From JAGOVB01 sp964577365 (GTDB taxonomy: Bacteria; Patescibacteriota; Minisyncoccia; Phycocordibacterales; PALSA-1337), in the NCBI GenBank assembly GCA_964577365.1, contig CAZNYP010000001.1:1-64000 (forward strand): a DNA stretch of 64,000 nt, given 5' to 3'. Below are positions 7,479 to 15,119 of this stretch, in pieces. The position numbers and the translations under genes were made by a program. The first letter of the stretch is position 1. Every line of letters begins with the position of its first letter. The notes under the pieces were generated by a model. That model did no database searches. It was not told the origin of the DNA and saw nothing but the letters and a program-made list of their open reading frames with translations.

Positions 7479-8117
7479 ATGAACTACCTCCGTATCGCAG
7501 TGTTTGCCTTCGTGTTTGCCCTCGGTCTCAACATCAACATCAATAATGCGAACGCCCAGCGCGCTGAGGGCTGGACCACGAACGAGCTCGCACAGGTTTG
7601 CCTCAAAGGCGGCTGGCGGCGCTGCACCAGTCTGTTTCCCTCGGGGGATACCTGGTTTCCGTACAACGGGAGCCAAGACTCCGGAATGTGGTATCACGAT
7701 GGGTTGGAGACGCCCGTCAAGCGGGAAAACCTGCCTGTTGCCGGGACAACGTTCGAGTGGATGATCATCAGTGATCAGCTCTTCATCAAGCCGCTTGGGT
7801 GGGCATATCAGCCGGAATGGCCGATCGTCGTCGACCTTCACCAGTTTGTGGAGTTTGACTACAACGTGCTCGCCTTGAAAGTCTTGATGCCCGATGCGTT
7901 CATCTCGGTCGGCCACTATGAGTTCCCTGGCAATGTCTGGGTCGAGGATCTTCGGGCCGATGCGGTCGATGAAGTCATCCTCATGCGCGATCCCGAGAAC
8001 TACGAGGGGAGGCGCGGACGAATGTTCCTCGGGCAAAATGCCCTTGGACGGTCTGGCATCCAGTTCGCCCCCAGCGTGCTCGATACGAGGGGCTGGAATG
8101 CCTTCTGGGCCAATTGA
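7479..8117 (+). CDS. Secreted protein of unknown function
   Basis: A 212-residue protein that I do not recognise. Residues 1-25 form a signal peptide (LRIAVFAFVFALGL core, likely cleavage after NANA). The mature part is rich in Trp, Gly and aromatic residues and has three Cys near its start or middle. The ATG at 7479 is chosen because it begins the signal peptide; an upstream in-frame start falls inside the leader hairpin. Codons are GC-richer than in neighbouring core genes (CGG, AAG and GGC are common). It has its own promoter and terminator and stands alone between operons. Confidence 0.7.
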   Translation: MNYLRIAVFAFVFALGLNININNANAQRAEGWTTNELAQVCLKGGWRRCTSLFPSGDTWFPYNGSQDSGMWYHDGLETPVKRENLPVAGTTFEWMIISDQLFIKPLGWAYQPEWPIVVDLHQFVEFDYNVLALKVLMPDAFISVGHYEFPGNVWVEDLRADAVDEVILMRDPENYEGRRGRMFLGQNALGRSGIQFAPSVLDTRGWNAFWAN

Positions 8118-8144
8118 GCCCGATGCTCTTCCTTGTGCAACCAC

Positions 8145-8185
8145 AAGTCCCGCGCGCGAGATTTATCTTGCGGCGGGGCTTTTTT
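8145..8185 (+). terminator. Terminator after the 7479 gene
   Basis: AAGTCCCGC pairs with GCGGGGCTT, and inside it CGCGAGAT pairs with ATCTTGCG. This very long stem is followed by a T run. Confidence 0.85.
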
Positions 8186-8203
8186 CTTGCCTAAATATAC
8201 CTA

Positions 8204-8232
8204 TTGACTTTATATATAAACTGTGCTATCAT
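8204..8232 (+). promoter_or_regulatory. Promoter of the 8284-9484 pair
   Basis: TTGACT, 17 nt, TATCAT, with TGTGC just before the -10. The start site would be near 8239. Confidence 0.75.
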
Positions 8233-8283
8233 ACATGATATGTGCCACAGTAAATGAAGTGGCATTGTTCGTTTAAAACTCGT

Positions 8284-8481
8284 ATGAAACCTCTCTTCGG
8301 AGTCGTATTTCTGTTTGCCTTCGCCGCGCTTCTCGCGTGGCTGACTGGCAAAAAGGATAGCAACAATAGCAACAACAACCCGGTAGCCACGGAAATCACC
8401 GCGGCCGCCACCACAACAACCGACGACATCACTGTTGTCGTTCCCGCCAACTCAACAACTGTTTCGTTCCGCCATGAATAA
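8284..8481 (+). CDS. Small membrane-anchored protein, Thr/Asn-rich
   Basis: A 65-residue protein with one hydrophobic segment (about residues 4-20, LFGVVFLFAFAALLAWL), a KK stop-transfer pair and a low-complexity Asn/Thr/Ala-rich exported tail. There is no known family. An in-frame ATG at 8254 would add ten residues (MKWHCSFKTR); it sits in the loop of a GCCAC/GTGGC hairpin, so I prefer 8284, without certainty. The end overlaps the next gene by 8 nt, which suggests coupled translation of the two. Confidence 0.55.
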   Translation: MKPLFGVVFLFAFAALLAWLTGKKDSNNSNNNPVATEITAAATTTTDDITVVVPANSTTVSFRHE

Positions 8482-9484
8482 AATCCTGTTTCTTCTCTGT
8501 CTGCTCAGTCTCGCACTTCGTGTCACTGCGGCCCCGCTCACACGGCTGCCGGTCAAGGACCGCGAGGAGGTCGCGCTCGACATGCTCGACCGCGCGACCA
8601 GCGCTTCTGCGGGTGTCTGGAGCAATAGCCAGACCAGAAACCCTGGTCAGGATGACCAAAAGACAACCAGAGATCTGGGAGTCGGCTTGGATGGACTCAG
8701 CACAGCCATCAACAAGATGGGCTTCAAGCTCATCGTGGCAAACACCAACGACCAGGTATACACCTGGGTCAATGTCAACACTGATGAGGAGACCTTCCTC
8801 TATGCAAACGGCACTCGTCGCATCGTCCCAAGCAAGGTTCCCAACGTTGCGTTCAGCGAGCCGATCTATCTCGTGTTCGACTTTGTGTACGACCCGACCA
8901 TCAAGGTTCCGGGTGTGCGCAGTGCACGAGCCTATCAGATCGATGCAAAGACCGGCGAGACCAAGCGGGAAGTGCGGCTGGATGTGTCCGAGGATGACCT
9001 CGTGACGATCCCGGAAGATCTCATCGGCCAAGCGCTGTATGAGATCCGCTACGATGATGGTACCACCGTCCTCTATGGGGCCGATGGCAACATCATGACA
9101 CCAACCACCGTGTACACCACGGTCAGTGTGGGTATTCGAAACGGCGTCGTTGTGAAGAACCGCGATGTTGAAATTCTCAACATTGAGTCTTATTCGGGCC
9201 ACGGCAAAAACAAGTTTGTTCACTTGGTGCTCGACAAGGAGCAAGAGGTTGGATTCGAGTTCCAGACGACCGAGCGAGTTAATGCCATCGGCATCAAATA
9301 CCGGCGGGCTGGACAGAAGCATATCAACGATCCCTGGGTCGAGGCAAACTTCGAGAACGGACGTGACGGTGTCATGACGCTCGAGGCCGGCAACTGGTAT
9401 GTGATCCCGCTTTGGGACAAGACCAAGTTCTCGCCGTGGCCGGATGAGTACGAGCCCGATGACGATGGTGGTTTCAAGGGATGA
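8474..9484 (+). CDS. Secreted protein of unknown function
   Basis: A 336-residue protein with a signal peptide (residues 1-20, cleavage after VTA). The mature chain is Asp/Val-rich and probably all-beta; it ends in the acidic tail DEYEPDDDGG. No catalytic motif is evident. The ATG at 8474 starts the signal peptide; the reading from 8435 would bury it. GC-rich codons and the private promoter and terminator mark it as part of the same class as the 7479 gene. Its 5' end overlaps the small membrane protein, so the two may act together at the cell surface. Confidence 0.7.
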   Translation: MNKILFLLCLLSLALRVTAAPLTRLPVKDREEVALDMLDRATSASAGVWSNSQTRNPGQDDQKTTRDLGVGLDGLSTAINKMGFKLIVANTNDQVYTWVNVNTDEETFLYANGTRRIVPSKVPNVAFSEPIYLVFDFVYDPTIKVPGVRSARAYQIDAKTGETKREVRLDVSEDDLVTIPEDLIGQALYEIRYDDGTTVLYGADGNIMTPTTVYTTVSVGIRNGVVVKNRDVEILNIESYSGHGKNKFVHLVLDKEQEVGFEFQTTERVNAIGIKYRRAGQKHINDPWVEANFENGRDGVMTLEAGNWYVIPLWDKTKFSPWPDEYEPDDDGGFKG

Positions 9485-9507
9485 TTCCCTTGGCCTGTGC
9501 TGAAGCA

Positions 9508-9540
9508 AGAGCCTGCTGCGATTTCGCGGCAGGCTCTTTT
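9508..9540 (+). terminator. Terminator after the 8474 gene
   Basis: AGAGCCTGC-TGCG-ATTT-CGCG-GCAGGCTCT forms a 13-bp stem followed by TTTT. Confidence 0.9.
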
Positions 9541-9543
9541 CTC

Positions 9544-9572
9544 TTGCTTTTAATACAAAAACAGGGTATATT
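9544..9572 (+). promoter_or_regulatory. Promoter of rpmG
   Basis: TTGCTT, 17 nt, TATATT. The start site lies near 9579, leaving a leader of about 10 nt. Confidence 0.6.
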
Positions 9573-9588
9573 ACTCGTACAAACTTTT

Positions 9589-9744
9589 ATGTCACAGATA
9601 CAGCTAATACAAATAAAAAACAAGGAAACCGGTGAAACTTACTGGACTCGAAAGAACAAGCGCAAGGTAGAGCGAAAAATCGAGCTCAAAAAGTACAGTA
9701 AAGCTCTCAAGAAGCACATCACTTTTAAAGAAGTAAAGAAATAG
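9589..9744 (+). CDS. rpmG: 50S ribosomal protein L33
   Basis: A 51-residue basic protein. The pattern TGETYWTRKNKRKVERKIELKKY is that of L33, which binds 23S rRNA near the E site. It has no zinc-binding Cys pairs, so it is the C- (zinc-free) form. The start at 9589 removes a long unlikely N-terminal extension and gives normal L33 length. It is a single-gene unit with promoter 9544 and a terminator at 9755. Confidence 0.9.
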   Translation: MSQIQLIQIKNKETGETYWTRKNKRKVERKIELKKYSKALKKHITFKEVKK

Positions 9745-9754
9745 GAAACAGGAG

Positions 9755-9778
9755 ACCGCCACGAGCGGTTTTTTGTTT
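9755..9778 (+). terminator. Terminator of rpmG
   Basis: ACCGC-CACGA-GCGGT followed by a T run. Confidence 0.8.
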
Positions 9779-9802
9779 TTTATGATATATTGTGTGGCAC
9801 TT

Positions 9803-9873
9803 GGGCGATTAGTTAAGTGGTATAACTACGGTCTCCAAAACCGTTGTCGGAAGTTCGATTCTTCCATCGCCCG
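9803..9873 (+). tRNA. tRNA-Trp(CCA)
   Basis: The acceptor stem is GGGCGAT/ATCGCCC and the anticodon arm CGGT-CTCCAAA-ACCG gives CCA. The discriminator G73 fits tRNA-Trp, and 3' CCA is not encoded. Almost the whole gene lies antisense to the 3' end of miaA. No UCA-anticodon tRNA is seen, consistent with UGA as stop. Confidence 0.93.
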
Positions 9874-10651
9874 CAACCCATTGTATGGTTTTGTCTCGTC
9901 GAAACCATGTCCGCTGTCGTCGCGCGTATTGCCAGATTTTTGTAGGGAGGATTTTGAGGAGTTCATCCTTTGTGATTTCTTTTTTCAGATATTGTGCGAG
10001 ATATCGATACTCGAGACCGAGCTCGTCCATGCGTTCATATGACAATCCGTTGTCGTGTAGTAGTCGTGCTTCATTTATCATGCCGGCCTCCATACGAGTC
10101 TGGAGTCTCTTTTCGATGCGCTCTCGGAGATCAGGTCGGTCGATACCGATCTGAACAAAATTGTATTTTGGTTCGTTTATGATAACTGGAGGAATATGTC
10201 CATAGTGGGCGATGAGCTCCATAACCCGCTGCACTTTTCTCGGATTTTTATAATCAATATCTAAATTTTGTGGGATTTCAATAGGTTTTAAAAGTGGGGG
10301 AGCGTCAGGAAAGACTTTGTCGTAGACGAGGGCATCGATATAGTAGCCGGTGCCACCACAGACGATGGGGAGCTTTTTTCTGTCTAAAATTTCTTTTATT
10401 TTTTCCTCAGCTGCAGTTTTCCATTCAGTCGCAGAATAGGTCTCACTTGGATCTTTTATATCGAGGAGGTGGTGGGGAATACCCTGCATTTCTTCTTTTG
10501 TAACCTTGCCGGTACCGATATCGAGGCCTGTGTATATCTGTCGTGAGTCAGCAGAAATGATCTCTCCATTATACTTTTTGGCGAGTTCTATAGCATAGGC
10601 ACTTTTGCCTGTTGCTGTGGGGCCTAGGATAACAAGTACAGTAGGTTTCAT
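9809..10651 (-). CDS. miaA: tRNA dimethylallyltransferase
   Basis: A 280-residue MiaA, which puts a dimethylallyl group on A37 of tRNAs with A36. P loop GPTATGKS lies at residues 9-16; ISADSRQIY and CGGTGYYIDAL are typical. The ATG at 10651 is chosen; the longer reading would translate the tRNA-Leu upstream. The start is only 3 nt after that tRNA, so the mRNA becomes nearly leaderless once the tRNA is cut out. The last 21 residues are encoded antisense to tRNA-Trp, and the stop codon lies inside the tRNA acceptor stem. Both flanking tRNAs are predicted MiaA substrates. Confidence 0.9.
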   Translation of the reverse strand: MKPTVLVILGPTATGKSAYAIELAKKYNGEIISADSRQIYTGLDIGTGKVTKEEMQGIPHHLLDIKDPSETYSATEWKTAAEEKIKEILDRKKLPIVCGGTGYYIDALVYDKVFPDAPPLLKPIEIPQNLDIDYKNPRKVQRVMELIAHYGHIPPVIINEPKYNFVQIGIDRPDLRERIEKRLQTRMEAGMINEARLLHDNGLSYERMDELGLEYRYLAQYLKKEITKDELLKILPTKIWQYARRQRTWFRRDKTIQWVAGDGRIELPTTVLETVVIPLN

Positions 10652-10654
10652 TAG

Positions 10655-10736
10655 TGCCGAAGGAGAGAATCGAACTCTCATGGGTTACCCCGCACGATTT
10701 TGAGTCGTGTGCGTCTACCAATTCCGCCACTTCGGC
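10655..10736 (-). tRNA. tRNA-Leu(CAA)
   Basis: The acceptor stem is GCCGAAG/CTTCGGC, the anticodon arm CACGA-CTCAAAA-TCGTG gives CAA, and there is a class II variable arm. The discriminator is A and no CCA is encoded. miaA begins 3 nt after its 3' end on the same strand. Confidence 0.92.
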
Positions 10737-10779
10737 TAATGTGCACAGTCTATCAGATAGAAGGCGAAAATCAATGTGA

Positions 10780-10785
10780 TATAAT
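10780..10785 (+). promoter_or_regulatory. -10 box for parB (leaderless)
   Basis: TGTGATATAAT, then 6 nt, then ATG at 10792. An extended -10 (TGA before TATAAT) is present and no good -35 is seen. Confidence 0.6.
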
Positions 10786-10791
10786 AGCGCC

Positions 10792-11796
10792 ATGACATCG
10801 CAATTTTTCGGTGATTCCGTATTTTGGATAGAAGTAGACAAGGTAAAACCAAACCCCTACCAACCCCGCAGGGAATTTGAAGAAGCAAAGCTCAGGGACC
10901 TTGCTGAGTCTATTCGCATGTACGGAATACTCCAGCCACTCGTCGTCACCCGAAAAGAAGTATACAAAGAAGACGGGGGACTCGGTGTAGAATACGAGCT
11001 CATCTCGGGCGAACGACGCCTCCGCGCGAGCAAGATCGCAGGTCTCGCTGCAGTACCTGCCCTCATTCGTAGTGGTGAGGAGGATGCTCGGGTAAAGCTC
11101 GAGCTCGCTATCATCGAAAACCTCCAGCGTGAGGATCTCAACGCCGTCGATCGTGCGCGATCATTTTCACGTCTCGCTGAAGAGTTCGGCCTCAAACACA
11201 ACCAGATCGCAGAAAAAGTAGGGAAGAGTCGTGAGTACGTGAGCAATACCCTCCGCATCCTCGCGCTGCCCGAAGAGATTTTGACTGGTCTCGGAGAAGG
11301 ACGCATATCAGAAGGTCATACTCGACCTCTCCTCATGCTCGCTGATCGTCCAGAGGAACAGCTCACTTTGTTTAAAGAAATAGTATATAAAAAACTAACC
11401 GTCCGTGAAGCCGAAGCAATTGCTCGAAAAGTAGCAGTAGATCGCGTGCGAAAGAAGGAACGCATGTTTGATCCAGGACTCATTGAGCTCGAAAATAAAT
11501 TCAAAGAATCTTTGGGTACTCGTGTGCACATCGAACAGACTGAAAAGGGAGGCAAGCTCACCATCGACTTTTTCTCTACCAACGATCTCCAGACCATCCT
11601 CGATCTCGTTTCAAAAAATGGAAAAACAGATACCAGCATGCTCGACAAACATATTGCAGCTGTGGGTGATGTCGCACCAGAACCTGCTCCAGAAGGGATG
11701 ACGGTAAAAGAAGCACTCGATGATCGCAGTAAAGAGGAAATAGTGAAGGAAGAAAATACGGAGGAGCTCTACTCGGTAAAAAACTTCAGTTTGTAA
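10792..11796 (+). CDS. parB: ParB/Spo0J chromosome partitioning protein
   Basis: A 334-residue ParB, a CTP-dependent clamp that loads at parS sites and helps segregate origins. The N-terminal domain shows PNPYQPRR (box I) and GERRLRASK, the CTP-binding motif; the helix-turn-helix part follows (NQIAEKVGKSREYVSNTLRIL). The C-terminal part ends in a variable tail. No parA gene is adjacent, which is unusual, and I saw no parS-like site nearby. It is a single gene ended by a hairpin at about 11867. Confidence 0.93.
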   Translation: MTSQFFGDSVFWIEVDKVKPNPYQPRREFEEAKLRDLAESIRMYGILQPLVVTRKEVYKEDGGLGVEYELISGERRLRASKIAGLAAVPALIRSGEEDARVKLELAIIENLQREDLNAVDRARSFSRLAEEFGLKHNQIAEKVGKSREYVSNTLRILALPEEILTGLGEGRISEGHTRPLLMLADRPEEQLTLFKEIVYKKLTVREAEAIARKVAVDRVRKKERMFDPGLIELENKFKESLGTRVHIEQTEKGGKLTIDFFSTNDLQTILDLVSKNGKTDTSMLDKHIAAVGDVAPEPAPEGMTVKEALDDRSKEEIVKEENTEELYSVKNFSL

Positions 11797-11866
11797 GCGG
11801 TAGTCTTAACAGGAGAGTGCTCCTTTCCTAGTATATAGATATCTTTTACGACATTGCCTATAGAGC

Positions 11867-11896
11867 AAAAGGCCCCTATCGAGGGGCTTTGCTTTT
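11867..11896. terminator. Bidirectional terminator between parB and the 11899 gene
   Basis: AAAGGCCCCT-ATCG-AGGGGCTTT. T-rich stretches lie on both sides, so it can stop both convergent transcripts. Confidence 0.8.
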
Positions 11897-11898
11897 CT

Positions 11899-12138
11899 TT
11901 ATTCAGTCTCAGTCACCGGTCGGACGCCATCCTCTGCCTTGTGAATCTCGTTTGTGGCTTTGTTCCAAATATATGTGAATGGTGTCTCAAGAATCTTCTC
12001 CCACACAAACAATACGCCTTTTGAAACATATGAAAAATTGTTTCGAGTTTCGGGGGACTCCACTGCCCTTTTGAGATCAATACCGAGCGCACTAATGATG
12101 AATACTCCAACGATCACGTAAAAAATTAATTTAATCAT
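11899..12138 (-). CDS. Small single-span membrane protein
   Basis: A 79-residue protein with one N-terminal membrane segment (KLIFYVIVGVFIISALGI) and a soluble, mixed-charge tail. No family is recognised. Its ATG overlaps the TGA stop of the M23 peptidase gene (ATGA), so the two are translationally coupled and it may assist the peptidase at the membrane. Confidence 0.6.
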   Translation of the reverse strand: MIKLIFYVIVGVFIISALGIDLKRAVESPETRNNFSYVSKGVLFVWEKILETPFTYIWNKATNEIHKAEDGVRPVTETE

Positions 12139-13391
12139 AAGAAAGATAATGGATTTAGATATGCTTTTGGATCGGCCAAAGGTATCAAAACACCTTTACA
12201 GTTTATACTATTATCAAATGGAATGATACGCACACCTTGGGTCGCATATACTCCAAAGTGGAGGTGTGGACCAGTCGAGTAGCCGGTGTTACCACTATAG
12301 CCGATGGTGTCGCCACGTTTGACGACCTGTCCTGTCTGCACCTGCTGACCTGAGAGGTGCGCGTAGAGTGTCGAGAGACCGTTTGGATGTTTTACGAATA
12401 TCCATTTTCCATATGAGTAGCAGGTTTTGACCAGATCGGTGTTGCCGACACCAGTGACGATACCGTCTGCAGCAGCCTTTATAGGTGTGCCGATCGGAGC
12501 ACCAAAGTCGATACCGGTATGACCCTTACCGTTGTAGATCTGTGCATTTTGAGTCGCAAACTCAGTGTTTCCGAAGTACTGCGTGATGATCACTTTGTCG
12601 AGTGGATATCGGAGGACTCCTGAGCCAGAGGTAGGAATACTCGCTGGATCGATGGCGATCTTGAGTGCAGACTCAGCCTCAAAGAGCTCGCGTTCGAACT
12701 GTGCTTTTTGGGCTACTTTGTTTGCAATGATTGCCTTGTAGGCCGCCTCGGTGTTTTTGGTTTCTTTGAGAACGTTTGCCTTTTCATTTACCGTTTGAGT
12801 GAGTGAATTGGTCTGATCAGTGAGGTCGCCCTTTAGGTTTACGAGCTCACCCTTTCTTTTCTCTATAGTAGTTTTGTTTGACTCGAGCGTCGATTTTGCG
12901 GCGCGTAGATCATCGATATAGTCACCTGCACTATCCTGGAGCGTCACGAGGCTATCTACTGAGTTCCAAAAGCTCGAGAGTGAGGTGTGTCCGACGAATA
13001 TCTCAGTCAGTGTCTCTGAGTCAGCCATGTACACCTTTTTCATGATTTCTCCGATGAGGCGCTTGTTGTAGCTTATCTTTTCGCTTTTATCACCGATGTC
13101 GAGGGTCAGTCTCTGTATATCGAGATTGTGTGAAGAAATTTTGTTTTGGGTGAGTTTTATCTCAGACTCGACTTTCTTTTTTGAAAGATCAAGCGCGTTG
13201 ATAGTGCTCTGGAGTGTATTTGCTTCTTGCTGAGTCTTTGCGACCTGAGACTGATACATCGCAATCTCCTTTTCGAGGTTTTTGATCGTGGTGTTGTGAT
13301 CAGAAATTTTCGCACGCAGCTCTTCGATCGTCGCTCCATGAGCCACGCCTGTGATGAAAAATAAAAATAAACTAAAGTAGAGATATCGCAT
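12135..13391 (-). CDS. EnvC/NlpD-like M23 peptidase with coiled coil
   Basis: A 418-residue exported protein: signal peptide (1-19, cleavage after AHG), two long coiled-coil stretches (about 22-120 and 165-250) and a C-terminal LytM/M23 domain with the zinc ligands in GHTGIDFG and HLHFG. Family members cut peptide cross-links or activate amidases at division. Both metal motifs are intact, so catalysis is likely. The ATG at 13391 is preferred over a TTG at 13397. It overlaps gltX by 20 nt upstream and the small membrane protein by 4 nt downstream. Confidence 0.88.
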   Translation of the reverse strand: MRYLYFSLFLFFITGVAHGATIEELRAKISDHNTTIKNLEKEIAMYQSQVAKTQQEANTLQSTINALDLSKKKVESEIKLTQNKISSHNLDIQRLTLDIGDKSEKISYNKRLIGEIMKKVYMADSETLTEIFVGHTSLSSFWNSVDSLVTLQDSAGDYIDDLRAAKSTLESNKTTIEKRKGELVNLKGDLTDQTNSLTQTVNEKANVLKETKNTEAAYKAIIANKVAQKAQFERELFEAESALKIAIDPASIPTSGSGVLRYPLDKVIITQYFGNTEFATQNAQIYNGKGHTGIDFGAPIGTPIKAAADGIVTGVGNTDLVKTCYSYGKWIFVKHPNGLSTLYAHLSGQQVQTGQVVKRGDTIGYSGNTGYSTGPHLHFGVYATQGVRIIPFDNSINCKGVLIPLADPKAYLNPLSFL

Positions 13392-14637
13392 AATCAATAC
13401 GCGAAATAGTTTCTTCTTTTCCTAAAAGTTCGGCGAGGATAAACGGGTCAGGGGATTTTTCTTTTCCTGAAAGTGATACACGAAGTGGCCAGAGCACTAC
13501 TCCCTTCCCTACTTCTTCGGCATACCCCCACAATGCTGCTTTGACGTTTTCTTTTGTGAAATCAGAAACTGGTTCGAGTAATTCTTTTGTTTTTACTAAT
13601 GTTGCTTTTTCTACAATGGTATCTTTCCAGTTGAGTTTTTCTTTTGTGAGCTCGGGCTTTTTTGAAATAAAATCAAATTCGGACAAGTCTCGGAGCTCAC
13701 TTAGGATGACGGTACGTTCTTTTAGAAGTGGCCACAGTTTTTCGGGTACATCAGTTGCAAACGGTGCAGCCACTTTTTTGAACTCTTCGAGGGACAGACG
13801 GGAAAGATATGCTTTATTGTACCACTTTAGCTTTTCCTCGTCGAAAATGGCCCCAGACTTTTGGACTTTTTCGAGCGAAAACTCTTTTGTGAGCTCATCT
13901 AATGAAAAAAACTCTTGGTCAGTCCCAGGGTTCCACCCGATCATCGCGAGATAGTTGAGCACCGCCTCTCGCACATAGCCTGCGTCTCTGTAGGCGGTGA
14001 TTGGGAGAGCCCCTTTTCGTTTAGAGAGCTTTGTCCGGTCTTTTGATAGGATGAGTGGCAAATGAGCATATGTGGGTGTAGGTGCCCCTATAGCCTCTTG
14101 GATGAGGATGTGGCGAGGTGTGTTCGAGATATGGTCTTCTCCGCGGACGACATGGGTAATCCCCATTTCAAAGTCATCGACGACAACCACAAGGTGAAAT
14201 ACCGGCTCCTCCATACTACGCGCGATGACAAAGTCCCCTAGATCAGTAGTGTCCATGGTGATTTCTCCACGAATAAGATCGGTGAAAGAGACTTTTTTCT
14301 TTGGATTTTTGAAACGAATCACTTCACTACGTTCGCCCTCAGTTTCTTTTGAAATGTACGCATGGCCCGAGTCGATCAATTTTTGAATATAGCTTTTGTG
14401 AATAGCTACTCGATCGGATTGTCGGAGCATAGAGTCATATGACAGCCCGAGCCACGCGAGACTTTCGAGAATATTTTCCTCGTACTCTTTTTTTGAGCGA
14501 GCCTTGTCAGTGTCTTCTATGCGTAAGACGAACTTACCCCCATGCTTTTGGGCATAGAGGTAAGCGAATAGTGCAGTACGATAGTTTCCCGCATGCAATA
14601 AGCCCGTTGGTGATGGAGCGAAACGAGTAACTACCAT
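13372..14637 (-). CDS. gltX: Glutamyl-tRNA synthetase
   Basis: A 421-residue class I synthetase that charges tRNA-Glu. The HIGH motif appears as PSPTGLLHAGN at residues 8-18, and the KMSKS loop as KLSKRKG. The family is usually 460-490 residues, so the C-terminal anticodon-binding part is trimmed. If glutaminyl-tRNA is made by the amidotransferase route it would be non-discriminating; that is inference. The DUF-like gene upstream ends 2 nt before the start. Confidence 0.93.
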   Translation of the reverse strand: MVVTRFAPSPTGLLHAGNYRTALFAYLYAQKHGGKFVLRIEDTDKARSKKEYEENILESLAWLGLSYDSMLRQSDRVAIHKSYIQKLIDSGHAYISKETEGERSEVIRFKNPKKKVSFTDLIRGEITMDTTDLGDFVIARSMEEPVFHLVVVVDDFEMGITHVVRGEDHISNTPRHILIQEAIGAPTPTYAHLPLILSKDRTKLSKRKGALPITAYRDAGYVREAVLNYLAMIGWNPGTDQEFFSLDELTKEFSLEKVQKSGAIFDEEKLKWYNKAYLSRLSLEEFKKVAAPFATDVPEKLWPLLKERTVILSELRDLSEFDFISKKPELTKEKLNWKDTIVEKATLVKTKELLEPVSDFTKENVKAALWGYAEEVGKGVVLWPLRVSLSGKEKSPDPFILAELLGKEETISRIDYAISLL

Positions 14638-14639
14638 AT

Positions 14640-15080
14640 TTATCCCTTTGGCTCAGGAAGGTCTGTACGAGCCTTGAACACCTTGTCGAGGAGGACTGTC
14701 ATCGGTGCGTCAGTGTAGTAGAGCAATGCGTGGTAGGTACCATTTGCAAGTGTTGACTCGGTCAAAGTAACCTTTCCAGTATTGATGCCACTAGCAAAGT
14801 CTTGTTTTCCAATAACCTTTCCTGTGTCCGTGGTGATTGTGATAAAGCCTGGTTTTGCGAGCTGTACTGTAGTAATAAAGACAATGTTTCCAGGGTACTG
14901 GTCAGTGACGACGAGGCGATTCACCTCGTTTATACCTGTAGTAGGGGTCTGGTCAGTCTCTATCTCTCGTGCAGGACCTGTGCCTGTAAAGAGATATACA
15001 CCGAGTACAATGAGAGCAATAAGGACTATCACACTCACTACCCATTGCCATGTTGCAATACCTGTTGTATTTGTATCCAT
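14640..15080 (-). CDS. Single-span exported beta-domain protein
   Basis: A 146-residue protein with one membrane segment at about residues 12-32 and an outer domain. That domain begins VVTDQYPGNIVFITTVQLAKPG and continues with beta-strand-like repeats, resembling the DUF7282 type of extracellular domain; I give this only as a likeness. It lies between murG and gltX on the same strand. Function is unknown. Confidence 0.6.
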   Translation of the reverse strand: MDTNTTGIATWQWVVSVIVLIALIVLGVYLFTGTGPAREIETDQTPTTGINEVNRLVVTDQYPGNIVFITTVQLAKPGFITITTDTGKVIGKQDFASGINTGKVTLTESTLANGTYHALLYYTDAPMTVLLDKVFKARTDLPEPKG

Positions 15081-15119
15081 TAGTTTATTATTAACTAGTA
15101 ATACCAGTAGTATACCACA

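Noticed and set aside
9803..9873. UGA recoding as in some other CPR lineages (Gracilibacteria, Absconditabacteria)
   Set aside because: TGA ends several intact genes (for example the M23 peptidase), and the only tRNA-Trp has anticodon CCA.
9820..10042. Plus-strand open frame across tRNA-Trp and the miaA 3' end
   Set aside because: It is a shadow of the tRNA and of miaA, with no promoter or domain.
10651..10681. N-terminal extension of MiaA (ten extra residues)
   Set aside because: Those codons are the 3' part of tRNA-Leu(CAA); the ATG at 10651 directly precedes the P loop.
10900..11800. parS centromere sites near parB
   Set aside because: I looked for the TGTTTCACGTGAAACA-like palindrome in and around parB and did not find one.
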